Assembly (NCBI GenBank): GCA_031180725.1
Contig: JAPSLO010000014.1
Location: 1-64,000 of the forward strand
DNA length: 64,000 nt
From: Roseomonas sp.
GTDB taxonomy: Bacteria; Pseudomonadota; Alphaproteobacteria; Acetobacterales; Acetobacteraceae
Direction of reading: 5' to 3'
Part shown: positions 46,954-55,797 of the stretch, one piece after another
How positions within the stretch are numbered: the stretch's first letter is position 1
Layout of the letters: each line of letters opens with the position of its first letter
The notes under the pieces: model-generated
The model's database searches: none
The model's input: the letters and a program-made list of their open reading frames with translations, nothing else
Told to the model about the DNA's origin: nothing
Translations under genes and position numbers: made by a program

Positions 46954-48618
46954 ATGCTGCGACTGACGGAACTCAAGCTGCCGCTCGACCACGCCGAGGG
47001 CGCGGTGGAGGCGGCGCTCTGTGCCCGCCTGGGGCTGCGGCGCGACCAGCTACTCTCCTTCCACATCGCCCGCCGCGCCTGGGATGCCCGCAGGCGATCG
47101 GCCATCGAACTGGTCTATTCCGTGGATTTCAGCGTGGCCGATGAAGCCGCCCTGCTGCGCCGCGCCGCGCGCGACAAGGTGCTGGCCCGCACCCTGGCGC
47201 CCACGCCCGACACGGCCTACCGCCATGTCGCACAGGCGCCGGCCAGCCTGCCGAAGCGTCCGGTGGTGATCGGCTGCGGCCCCTGCGGCCTTTTCGCCGC
47301 GCTGATCCTGGCGGAAATGGGCTTCCGGCCCATCATCCTGGAACGCGGCAAGGTGGTGCGCGAACGCACCAAGGACACCTGGGCGCTGTGGCGCCGCAGC
47401 CAGCTCACGCCCGAGAGCAATGTGCAGTTCGGCGAGGGCGGCGCCGGCACCTTCTCCGACGGCAAGCTCTATTCCGGCATCAAGGATCCCCAGCATCTCG
47501 GCCGGAAGGTGCTGGAGGAATTCGTCGCCGCCGGCGCGCCGGAGGAGATCCTCTGGGTCGCCAAGCCCCATATCGGCACCTTCCGCCTGGTGACGATGGT
47601 CGAAAGCCTGCGCGAGAAGATCGAGGCGCTGGGCGGCGAATACCGCTTCGGCACCAAGGTGGTGGATTTCCTGATCGAAACCGGCCGCGACGGGCTGCGC
47701 CGCATGCGCGGCGTGGTCACCGAACCCGCCGCCGGCGGCGCGCGCGAGGTGATCGAGACCGACCATGTCGTGCTCGCCATCGGCCATTCGGCGCGCGATA
47801 CCTTCGCCGCGCTGCGCGCGTGCGGCGTTCATGTGGAGGCCAAGCCCTTCAGCATCGGCGTGCGCATCGAACATCCGCAGTCGCTGATTGACCGCGCGCG
47901 CTTCGGTGATTTCGCCAAGCACCCGATCCTGGGCGCGGCCGACTACAAGCTGGTGCACCATTGCGCCAATGGCCGGTCCGTCTATTCCTTCTGCATGTGC
48001 CCCGGCGGCACCGTGGTGGCTGCCACCAGCGAGCCCGGCCGCGTGGTGACCAACGGCATGAGCCAGTATTCGCGCGCCGAGCGCAACGCCAATGCCGGCA
48101 TCGTGGTGGGCATCACGCCGGAACAGGATTATCCCGGCGACCCGCTGGCCGGCATCGCCTTCCAGCGGAAATGGGAAGATGCCGCCTTTGCCGCCGGCGG
48201 CGGCGACTATCGCGCGCCCGCGCAGCTTGTCGGCGACTTCCTGGCCGGCCGTCCCTCCACCGCCCTGGGCAGCGTGATCCCCAGCTACAAGCCGGGCGTG
48301 ACGCCCACCGACCTTTCGCTCTGCCTGCCCGATTTCGTCGTCGCCGCCATCCGCGAGGCCCTGCCCGCCTTCGGCCGCCAGATCCGCGGCTTCGACATGG
48401 AGGAGGCGGTGATGACGGGGGTGGAGACGCGCACCTCCTCTCCCGTGCGGATCCGGCGCGATGCCGCCTTCCGCAGCGTGAACACACTCGGCCTCTACCC
48501 GGCCGGCGAGGGCGCGGGCTATGCGGGCGGCATCTTCTCCGCCGGCGTGGACGGCATCCGCGTGGCCGAGGCCGTGGGCCGCGACATGGCCGGGCTGGCG
48601 GAGGCGGTGGCGGCGTAG
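46954..48618 (+). CDS. FAD-dependent dehydrogenase/oxidoreductase (uncharacterised NAD(P)/FAD family)
   Basis: PVVIGCGPCGLFAALILAEMGFRPIILERGKVVRERTKDTWALWRRSQLTPESNVQFGEGGAGTFSDGKLYSGIKD. Confidence 0.93.
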   Translation: MLRLTELKLPLDHAEGAVEAALCARLGLRRDQLLSFHIARRAWDARRRSAIELVYSVDFSVADEAALLRRAARDKVLARTLAPTPDTAYRHVAQAPASLPKRPVVIGCGPCGLFAALILAEMGFRPIILERGKVVRERTKDTWALWRRSQLTPESNVQFGEGGAGTFSDGKLYSGIKDPQHLGRKVLEEFVAAGAPEEILWVAKPHIGTFRLVTMVESLREKIEALGGEYRFGTKVVDFLIETGRDGLRRMRGVVTEPAAGGAREVIETDHVVLAIGHSARDTFAALRACGVHVEAKPFSIGVRIEHPQSLIDRARFGDFAKHPILGAADYKLVHHCANGRSVYSFCMCPGGTVVAATSEPGRVVTNGMSQYSRAERNANAGIVVGITPEQDYPGDPLAGIAFQRKWEDAAFAAGGGDYRAPAQLVGDFLAGRPSTALGSVIPSYKPGVTPTDLSLCLPDFVVAAIREALPAFGRQIRGFDMEEAVMTGVETRTSSPVRIRRDAAFRSVNTLGLYPAGEGAGYAGGIFSAGVDGIRVAEAVGRDMAGLAEAVAA

Positions 48619-48628
48619 CCGCTTCTCC

Positions 48629-49459
48629 CTACCCGGCCATCCTGGCCACATGCGCCGCGAAATGGTGCGGCTGCACCGTCGCCTGGCGCACCAGGTCGCC
48701 GAAGCGCTGGGTGAACATCGCCACATGCTGGGCCGCGTTCAGCACCAGCCAGCTCGCGCCCAGGAAGATCGCCACGCGCTGGGCCCCGAACACCGTGTAG
48801 TGGGCCGAGAAGTTCCGCCCGGCCTCGTACATGTGGATGCGCACGGCCGGATACAGCTCGTCCGCCAACGCGGCCATGTGCCGTAGCTGGCGCCGGCGCA
48901 GTTCGGCATCCAGCCGCGCCCAGCGGCCCAGCCCCTCGGCGAAGACCAGCAGGGCTTCCTGCGGGAAGCAGACCTCCAACTGGTGATGCGGCTGGCGCAT
49001 CAGCGCCAGGCGCCGCTGCATGGAACCCAGCACCGCCGCCTTGCCCGCCAGCGGGTAGTCCTCGGCCAGCACCTCCTCCAGCTTCAGGAAGTCGGGGATG
49101 CCGATCGGGACGGTGCAGACGCGGCTGCCCAGCGCGCTTTCCAGCCAGCCCAGGAAGGTGTCGTTGGCGGGCAGGCTGCCATAGGGCTCCACCTGCATCA
49201 CCGCCTCGATGATCTCCGCGCCCGGCTCCTCCCGCGCGCTCAGTCCCAGCAGCCAGTCCACCGAGACATGCGCGGCGCGCGCGATCAGGGCCAGCGTCTC
49301 CGCCCGTGGCAGCCGTGGCATTGGCCCCGAGAGAAGTTGCGAGAGTGTGGATCGGTCCATCCCCGCCGCCCGCGCGAAGGCCGCGTGGCTGAGGCCGGAA
49401 CGCTCGATCACCTGCGCCACCCGGGCGCGGAACACCTCATGCGAGACGGGCGCCGGCAT
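48629..49459 (-). CDS. XRE-type helix-turn-helix transcriptional regulator with a C-terminal ligand-type domain
   Basis: VIERSGLSHAAFARAAGMDRSTLSQLLSGPMPRLPRAETLALIARAAHVSVDWLLG. Confidence 0.87.
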   Translation of the reverse strand: MPAPVSHEVFRARVAQVIERSGLSHAAFARAAGMDRSTLSQLLSGPMPRLPRAETLALIARAAHVSVDWLLGLSAREEPGAEIIEAVMQVEPYGSLPANDTFLGWLESALGSRVCTVPIGIPDFLKLEEVLAEDYPLAGKAAVLGSMQRRLALMRQPHHQLEVCFPQEALLVFAEGLGRWARLDAELRRRQLRHMAALADELYPAVRIHMYEAGRNFSAHYTVFGAQRVAIFLGASWLVLNAAQHVAMFTQRFGDLVRQATVQPHHFAAHVARMAG

Positions 49460-51420
49460 CAGCGCAGCCGCCGCCTCGGCGCGCTGCGGCGCGGCGGCAA
49501 AGTGACGTGCCTCGCCAGGTTGGGATAGGCATCCGTCGCATGGGGCAGCGCCATGGCGGCGACGAATTCCTGCTGGAAGTCGGGCTCGATCGCCGTCTCC
49601 ACCTTCTCGATCCGGCGCACGACCTCGGCGATCTCGGTGCGCGCCGCCGCATTCAGCAGCGCGATCCGCGCGCCATGGCCGGCGGCATTGCCCACGGCCG
49701 AGATGGCTTCCAGCGGGCAGTCCGGGATCAGCCCCAGCACCAGCGCATGCAGCGGATCGATATGCCCGCCGAAGGCGCCGGCCAGCTTGATGCGATCGGG
49801 CGCCGCGATGCCGAAGCGGCGCATCAGCAGCTTCGCCCCCGCATGCAGCGCCGCCTTGGCAAGCTGGACAGCGCGCACATCGTGCTGGGTGATAGCGATC
49901 CGGGGCGCGTCTTCCCGGATGATGTAGGTGAAGGAACGGTATTCCTCCCGCACCCGCGGACTGCGTTCGGCCAGGCCGCCATCCAGGCTGCCGTCATGGC
50001 GCAATATGCCCGCCAGATGCATCTGCGCGACCGCCTCGATGATGCCGGAGCCGCAGATGCCGGTGACCTGCGCGTCGAAGCCAGGCTCGTCGGACCAGGC
50101 GTCGCAGCCGATCACCTTGAAGCGCGGCTCCAGCGTGGCGGGGTCGATGCGGAGGCGCTCGATGGCGCCCGGCGCGGCGCGTTGGCCCGCGGTGATCTGC
50201 GCCCCCTCGAAGGCGGGGCCGGTGGGGGAGGAGCAGGCCAGCAGCCGCTGCCGGCTGCCCAGCACGATCTCCGCATTGGTGCCGACATCAACCAGCAGGG
50301 TGACGGGGTCGTCGCGGTGCGGCGCCTCGGCCAGCACCATCGCGGCGGCATCGGCGCCGACATGGCCCGCGATGCAGGGCAGCAGATGCACGAAGGCGCC
50401 GGGCGCGATGGCCAGCCCCAGCTCCCGCGCCGGCACATCCAGCGGCGCATCCTCGGCCAGGGCGAAGGGGGCGGCGCCGAGCTCCACCGGGTCCAGCCCC
50501 AGCACCAGATGGTGCATCACCGGGTTGCCGGCCAAGGTCACTTCCACGATGCGCTCCGGCGCGATCCCGGCCTTCTCCGCCAGTTCCGCCAGCAGTGCGC
50601 CCAGCGCACCCCGCGCCGCCTGGGTCAGTTCCGCCGCCCCGCCCGCATTCATCATGGCGTAGGAGACGCGGCTCATCAGATCCTCGCCCAGCCGGATCTG
50701 CGGATTCATCGCGCCGGCCGAGGCCAGCACGGCGCCGCTGGAGAGATCGCAGAGATGCGCGGCGATGGTGGTGGAACCGAGATCCACCGCGACGCCCTGC
50801 ACGCTTTCCACCAGCCCGGGCCAGATCGCGACGATATCCCGCCGCTGCCGCACCGCCACCGTCACCGCGAAGCCGCCCTTGCGCAGCGCGGCCTGCAGGC
50901 CCGCCAGCACTGGCAGCGGCAGGCGCAGCCCTTCCAGTCCCCATTCCGCCGCCAGGGCTTCCCGCAGCCGCTGCGCATCGCTGCGCGGATCGTGCATGTC
51001 GGGCTCGCCCACCTGGACATGGTGCAGCGTCACCACCGGATCCAGCGCGATGGGCCGCGCATCCACGCCCTTGGCCACCACCTGGCGGTGCACCTGATGC
51101 TCGGGCGGCACATCCACCACCACATCGCCGCAGAGCCCCGCCTGGCAGCCCAGCCGCCGCCCCGGCACCAGCCGCCCACGTGCTTCCAGCCGCGCCTCGG
51201 CGGCGTTTAGCGGGGTCAGGTGCTCCGCCGTGCTGGCGATGCCGAGCTTCAGGTGCTCGCCCGGCTGCACCGCCACCTGGCAGCGCCCGCAGATGCCCCG
51301 CCCTCCGCAGACGCTGTCCAGATCCGCCCCCAGCGCCCGCGCCGCCGCCAGCAGCGAGGTGCCCGCCGCGAAGCGCCCGCGCCGGCCGGAAGGCGTGAAG
51401 ACCACGGCATGATCGGTCAC
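49459..51420 (-). CDS. ASKHA-domain corrinoid-activation protein with N-terminal 2Fe-2S domain (RACo/RamA-like, DUF4445)
   Basis: N-terminal DSVCGGRGICGRCQVAV...GCQAGLCGD 2Fe-2S pattern; VDLGSTTIAAHLCDL, LLVDVGTNAEIVLG, TGICGSGIIEAVAQM ASKHA motifs. Confidence 0.9.
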   Translation of the reverse strand: MTDHAVVFTPSGRRGRFAAGTSLLAAARALGADLDSVCGGRGICGRCQVAVQPGEHLKLGIASTAEHLTPLNAAEARLEARGRLVPGRRLGCQAGLCGDVVVDVPPEHQVHRQVVAKGVDARPIALDPVVTLHHVQVGEPDMHDPRSDAQRLREALAAEWGLEGLRLPLPVLAGLQAALRKGGFAVTVAVRQRRDIVAIWPGLVESVQGVAVDLGSTTIAAHLCDLSSGAVLASAGAMNPQIRLGEDLMSRVSYAMMNAGGAAELTQAARGALGALLAELAEKAGIAPERIVEVTLAGNPVMHHLVLGLDPVELGAAPFALAEDAPLDVPARELGLAIAPGAFVHLLPCIAGHVGADAAAMVLAEAPHRDDPVTLLVDVGTNAEIVLGSRQRLLACSSPTGPAFEGAQITAGQRAAPGAIERLRIDPATLEPRFKVIGCDAWSDEPGFDAQVTGICGSGIIEAVAQMHLAGILRHDGSLDGGLAERSPRVREEYRSFTYIIREDAPRIAITQHDVRAVQLAKAALHAGAKLLMRRFGIAAPDRIKLAGAFGGHIDPLHALVLGLIPDCPLEAISAVGNAAGHGARIALLNAAARTEIAEVVRRIEKVETAIEPDFQQEFVAAMALPHATDAYPNLARHVTLPPRRSAPRRRLR

Positions 51421-51716
51421 GGTGCCTGGCCGTTGGATTCCACCAGCGCCTTCAGGCGCGCCGTGTCGTATTCGGCTTCGATCCGTGCCGCCGCCTGTTC
51501 CACGACTGTGTCCAGATCGCCCTGCACGCTGCCCAGCGAGCGGCGCACCCAGCCGGCCAGATAGGCATCGTCGTCCCGCGCGCCCGCGCGCATCGCCGCG
51601 CGGTCGATGGCATCCGCGAAGCGCGGCGCTAGTTCCCGCTTCGCCTGGCGCCGCCCTTCGCGCGCGATCACCTGCGCCGGAATGTCGTGCCAGCAGATCA
51701 GCAGCAGTTCCGCCAT
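51417..51716 (-). CDS. Small 'virulence factor' domain protein (PF13769-like)
   Basis: MAELLLICWHDIPAQVIAREGRRQAKRELAPRFADAIDRAAMRAGARDDDAYLAGWVRR; ATGA overlap with ASKHA. Confidence 0.75.
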   Translation of the reverse strand: MAELLLICWHDIPAQVIAREGRRQAKRELAPRFADAIDRAAMRAGARDDDAYLAGWVRRSLGSVQGDLDTVVEQAAARIEAEYDTARLKALVESNGQAP

Positions 51717-51718
51717 GG

Positions 51719-52297
51719 TCAGGCCGCCATGAAACGGCGCAGGGCGCCGAGCCCGGTGTGGCGCACCACCAGCGGCAGCCCCAACCGCGCGGCGGCGGCG
51801 GCGGCCTTCGCGCTCACCTCGGGATCCGGCTGCTGCGCCAGGTGCACCACGCGGCGATAGGCGCCGAAGATCATCGGCTGCAATTCCGGGTGCCGGTCCA
51901 GCCCCAGGCCGCGCCAGACCAGCCTCTCGAAATGCCGCGCCAGGTAGTCGGTCAGGAAGAAGCTGCCGACCTCCTCCGCCATCAGCGCCTCGAACTCGGC
52001 CTCCCCGGCCAGGAAGGCGTAGCAATGCGGGCCGGGGATGCGTTCCACCCCCTCCTCCGCCAGCACCGCATCCAGCGCGCCGCCCGTGCCGCAATCGCCA
52101 TACAGCACCAGCACGCGGTCATGCGTGGCGCGTGCCTGCCGCACCGCCGCGCGCACCGCCTCTGGGATGCGTTCCGGCCGGTTGTGCAGGATGGCTGGCA
52201 GGCAGCGCAGCGAAAGCCCCTCCAGCCCGCTGGCGGCGATCACCGCCTTCAGCTCCCGCGCCAGCGCCCCGCAGGCGATGATGGCGGTCCCTGTCAT
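51719..52297 (-). CDS. DUF1638 domain-containing protein
   Basis: AIIACGALARELKAVI...LHNRPERIPEAVR...VLVLYGDCGTGGALDAVL...GPHCYAFLAG. Confidence 0.85.
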   Translation of the reverse strand: MTGTAIIACGALARELKAVIAASGLEGLSLRCLPAILHNRPERIPEAVRAAVRQARATHDRVLVLYGDCGTGGALDAVLAEEGVERIPGPHCYAFLAGEAEFEALMAEEVGSFFLTDYLARHFERLVWRGLGLDRHPELQPMIFGAYRRVVHLAQQPDPEVSAKAAAAAARLGLPLVVRHTGLGALRRFMAA

Positions 52298-52980
52298 GCC
52301 TTCGGCCGCGCCTGGGTCAGGAAGCGCTGCGCCGTCTCCACCGCCACGGCGGCGTCGCGGCAATAGGCATCGGCGCCGATCGCCTCGGCGAAACTCTCAT
52401 TCACCGGCGCGCCGCCCACCAGCACGATCACCTCCTGGCGGATGCCCTTCTCCTTCAGCGCCTCGATCACCGTCTTCATATAGGGCATTGTGGTGGTCAG
52501 CAGCGCCGACATGCCCAGTATATCCGGCCGGTGGCTGGCGATGGCGTCCAGGAAGGTCTCAACCGAAGTGTTGATGCCGAGGTCCACCACCTCCAGCCCG
52601 GCGCCCTCCATCATCATGGCGACCAGGTTCTTGCCGATGTCGTGGATGTCACCCTTGACCGTGCCGATCACCATCTTGCCCAGCTTCGGCGCGCCGGTTT
52701 CGGCCAGCAATGGGCGCAATATGGCCATGCCCGCCTTCATCGCATTCGCTGCCATCAGCACTTCCGGAACGAAGAGGATGCCGTCCCGGAAATCCTCGCC
52801 GACGATGCGCATGCCCTCCACCAGGGCCTGGGTCAGCACGTCATAGGGCGTCCAGCCGCGGCCGAGCAGGATCCTTACCCCCTCCTCGATCTCCGGCTTC
52901 AGCCCGTCATAGAGGTCCTGGTGCATCTGCTGCACCAGTTCGTCGTCCGGCAGGTCGGAGAGGATGATCTCGTCCGTCAT
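52294..52980 (-). CDS. Corrinoid (B12-binding) protein of a methyltransferase system
   Basis: PEVLMAANAMKAGMAILRPLL cap helix, GTVKGDIHDIGKNLVAMMMEGAGLEVVDLG (DxHxxG), GMSALLTTTMPYMKTVIEAL, VLVGGAPV. Confidence 0.95.
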   Translation of the reverse strand: MTDEIILSDLPDDELVQQMHQDLYDGLKPEIEEGVRILLGRGWTPYDVLTQALVEGMRIVGEDFRDGILFVPEVLMAANAMKAGMAILRPLLAETGAPKLGKMVIGTVKGDIHDIGKNLVAMMMEGAGLEVVDLGINTSVETFLDAIASHRPDILGMSALLTTTMPYMKTVIEALKEKGIRQEVIVLVGGAPVNESFAEAIGADAYCRDAAVAVETAQRFLTQARPKA

Positions 52981-52999
52981 CGTTCTGCTCCCGGCGCCA

Positions 53000-53821
53000 T
53001 CATGCCGGCACCGCATAGCCGGCCGCGACCGCCTCGCGGTCCCAGCCGAGGGTGGTGGCGAAGCTGGCCTGATCCACCGGCGCGAAGCCGGCGATCAGCA
53101 AGGCTTCCCCATGCGCTGCGAACCAGGGCCGCGTGGCGGCCGCCCCGAAGGCCTGCTGCAGCCGTTGCACCGCCACGGCCGGCAGGGCCGGTGAGGCCAC
53201 GAAGGCCGGCATGGGCGCCAGCTCCGTGCTCTCCAGCACCCGGATGCCGGCGGTCAGATCGGGCCGGTATCTCGCGATCAGCGCATGCCAGAAGGCGTCC
53301 AGCGGGCCGACATCGATCGTGCCGTCCAGCACGGAATCCAGCACCTTCCGCGCCGTCACCAGATCCCCCTTCACCTCCGCATAAAGCCTTCCCCGCGCCC
53401 GCCAATGCGACAGCAGATGGTGGCGCAGCGCGTTGAAGCCGGAATGGGAATGGCCGACGGTCCAGCCCAGGCGGTGGCCGAAACTGTCCTCCAGCCGGCG
53501 GAAGGGGCTGTCCGCCCGCACGATGAGGTCGGAGCGGTACACCGCCCGTCCTTCCGCCCAGCCCAGGGCCGGGATCGGTGCCGCGATGGGCTGCACATCG
53601 GCGATGCGCAGCGCGATCGGGTAGCCGCACATCTGCACGCAGCCCAGATCCGGTCGGCGCCAGAGATCCTCCAGCGGCCTCGGGGCGGGATAGGGCTCGT
53701 AGTCCAGCGCCACCTCCGCCTCCGCCGCCACATGGGCGATCAGCGCCTGCCATGCGGCCTCCGCCTCCGGCGCCACGGCATACATGCGGGCATTGGCGAT
53801 GAAGCGGGCGGGCGGCGTCAT
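53000..53821 (-). CDS. PhnD/SsuA-type phosphate/phosphonate-like periplasmic-fold binding protein (no evident signal peptide)
   Basis: DLGCVQMCGYPIALR, RAVYRSDLIVRADSPFRRLEDSFGHRLGW, GTIDVGPLDAFWHALI. Confidence 0.78.
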   Translation of the reverse strand: MTPPARFIANARMYAVAPEAEAAWQALIAHVAAEAEVALDYEPYPAPRPLEDLWRRPDLGCVQMCGYPIALRIADVQPIAAPIPALGWAEGRAVYRSDLIVRADSPFRRLEDSFGHRLGWTVGHSHSGFNALRHHLLSHWRARGRLYAEVKGDLVTARKVLDSVLDGTIDVGPLDAFWHALIARYRPDLTAGIRVLESTELAPMPAFVASPALPAVAVQRLQQAFGAAATRPWFAAHGEALLIAGFAPVDQASFATTLGWDREAVAAGYAVPA

Positions 53822-54840
53822 GCGAAGCGCAGGCGCTGGCCGATCCCCATCGCCTCGCCCTTCTTCAGCATCGCATGGCCGAGCGCGATGTCGGACAGCG
53901 ACAGGCCACGATGCCAGAACAGGATCGTCTCGTCATCGCGCTCCCGCCCCGGCTTCAGCCCGGCCACCACCTGGCCGATCTCGGCATGGTAGCGGCCGGG
54001 ATGCAGCTTGCCGGCATCGAACAGGGGCTTCAGCGCGCCGAAGCGGCCCGCCCGTGCCTGGCCGAAATCATCCATCAGGAACTTGTCCACGATGTCCGCC
54101 AGCGAGACCTCCACCGCGCTCATGGTGCCATAGGGCATCACCAGCGCGCCCTTCTTGATCCATTCCGCCTTCAGCAGCGGCTCCGGCTCCACCAGGCGCG
54201 ACGCCTCCACCACGATGTCGGCGCCGCGGATGCAGCTTTCCCAGTCCTCGGTGACGATCACCTTCTTGCCCAAGTCGCGTTCCAGCCGCGCGCCGAAGGC
54301 ATCCCGGCTTTCCTTGCGGCGGGAATGCACGCGGATTTCCTCGAAATCGAAGATCCCGTCCATCAGCCTGACATTCCAGTAGGCCGTGCCGCGCGCCCCG
54401 ATATGGCCCAGCACCCTCGCCCCCTTCGGCGCCAGGTATTTCGCGCCGATCGCGGTCACCGCGCCGGTGCGCATGTCGGTGATGGCGGAGGCATCGATGA
54501 TCGCCTTGGGCACGCCCTTGAAGCGGTCGAACAGCAGCAGCACCGCCAGCTCGCTGGGCAGATTGTGCAGGTAGTTGTCGTAGAAGTCGGAGACGACCTT
54601 CACGCCCGCACTGTCCACCTCGCCGCCCAGGCTGCCGCGCAGCACGTTGAAATGCCCGCGCGCCACGCCGGGCTCCAGATGCATGCGCGGCTCGATCACT
54701 GCCTCGCCGCGGCCCTGGGTGCCGAGCTGATCCTCGATGGCGGAGAGGATCTCCGCATCGGTGATGTTCAGTGCTTCCACGTCGAAGCGGTTCATGTAGG
54801 TCAGGTAGAGCGGCGGCATGCCGGCATGGTCGGTCATCAA
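53818..54840 (-). CDS. Ornithine cyclodeaminase/mu-crystallin family protein
   Basis: PKAIIDASAITDMRTGAVTAIGAKYLAPKGARVLGHIGARGTAYWNV, IVVEASR, LADIVDKFLMDD. Confidence 0.87.
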   Translation of the reverse strand: MMTDHAGMPPLYLTYMNRFDVEALNITDAEILSAIEDQLGTQGRGEAVIEPRMHLEPGVARGHFNVLRGSLGGEVDSAGVKVVSDFYDNYLHNLPSELAVLLLFDRFKGVPKAIIDASAITDMRTGAVTAIGAKYLAPKGARVLGHIGARGTAYWNVRLMDGIFDFEEIRVHSRRKESRDAFGARLERDLGKKVIVTEDWESCIRGADIVVEASRLVEPEPLLKAEWIKKGALVMPYGTMSAVEVSLADIVDKFLMDDFGQARAGRFGALKPLFDAGKLHPGRYHAEIGQVVAGLKPGRERDDETILFWHRGLSLSDIALGHAMLKKGEAMGIGQRLRFA

Positions 54841-54846
54841 GGGCTC

Positions 54847-55797
54847 CTAGGCCGGAAGGGGCAGCGAAAAGGGATAGTGGCAGCGCACGCTCCGCCCCGG
54901 CTCCACCTCGGCCAGCGCCGGTGGATCGATGGCGCAGTTCGGCTGCGCCACCGGACAGCGCGGGTGGAAGCGGCAGCCGGAAGGGGGCGCCAGCATGGAG
55001 GGAATCTCCCCCTGCAGCACGATCCGTGCGCGACGCCGCGCCGCCTGCACCGCGGGATTGGTGGAGAGCAGCGCCGCCGTATAGGGATGCGCCGGGCGGT
55101 GGAACAGCTCGCGCGTCGGCGCGTCCTCCACCACCTGACCGAGATACATCACCGCCGTCCGGTCCGTGATGCGCCGCACCACATTCAGGTTGTGGCTGAC
55201 CAGCAGATAGGTCAGCCCAAGCTCGCGCTGCAGGTCCAGCAGCAGGTTCAGCAATTCCCCCTGCACCGAGACGTCGAGCCCCGCCGTGGGCTCATCCGCC
55301 ACGATCATCTCCGGCCGCATCAGCAATGCCCGCGCGACGCCCACGCGGCGCGCCTGCCCGCCGCTGATCTGGTGCGGATATTTTCCCCTGATGTCCTCGG
55401 GCAGCCCGAGGCGGCGCAGGATGCCGATCAGCCGCTCCCGCCCTTCCTCCAGCGGCAAGCGGTGGATGCGCAGCGGTTCCTCCAGCGCGCTGCCGATGCG
55501 CATGCGCGGGCTCAGCGAGGCCACGGCGTCCTGCAGCAGCATCTGCACCCGCCGGCGGAAGGCGCGCGCGCCGCGCGCGAGATGCGTCCGCACAGGCATC
55601 CCGTCGAAGAGCACCTCGCCGCTCGACAAGGGCGTCAGCCCCAGCAGCGTGCGACAGAGCGTCGTCTTGCCGGAGCCGCTCTCGCCCACCAGCCCGGTGA
55701 TGGCGCCGCGCGGCAGGTGCAGCGTCACGTCATCCAGCGCGCGCAGCTTTCCGAAGGTCACCGCGGCATCCTCGAAGGCGACCAGCGGCGCCGTCAT
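54847..55797 (-). CDS. Oligopeptide-type ABC transporter ATP-binding protein (DppF/OppF-like)
   Basis: GLVGESGSGKTTLCRTLLGL, ISGGQARRVGVARALL, MIVADEPTAGLDVSVQ, C-terminal SGCRFHPRCP. Confidence 0.95.
   Translation of the reverse strand: MTAPLVAFEDAAVTFGKLRALDDVTLHLPRGAITGLVGESGSGKTTLCRTLLGLTPLSSGEVLFDGMPVRTHLARGARAFRRRVQMLLQDAVASLSPRMRIGSALEEPLRIHRLPLEEGRERLIGILRRLGLPEDIRGKYPHQISGGQARRVGVARALLMRPEMIVADEPTAGLDVSVQGELLNLLLDLQRELGLTYLLVSHNLNVVRRITDRTAVMYLGQVVEDAPTRELFHRPAHPYTAALLSTNPAVQAARRRARIVLQGEIPSMLAPPSGCRFHPRCPVAQPNCAIDPPALAEVEPGRSVRCHYPFSLPLPA

Noticed and set aside
51417-51716. Virulence determinant suggested by the 'virulence factor' family name
   Set aside because: Context is a corrinoid methyltransferase operon; the family name is historical and gives no support for virulence.
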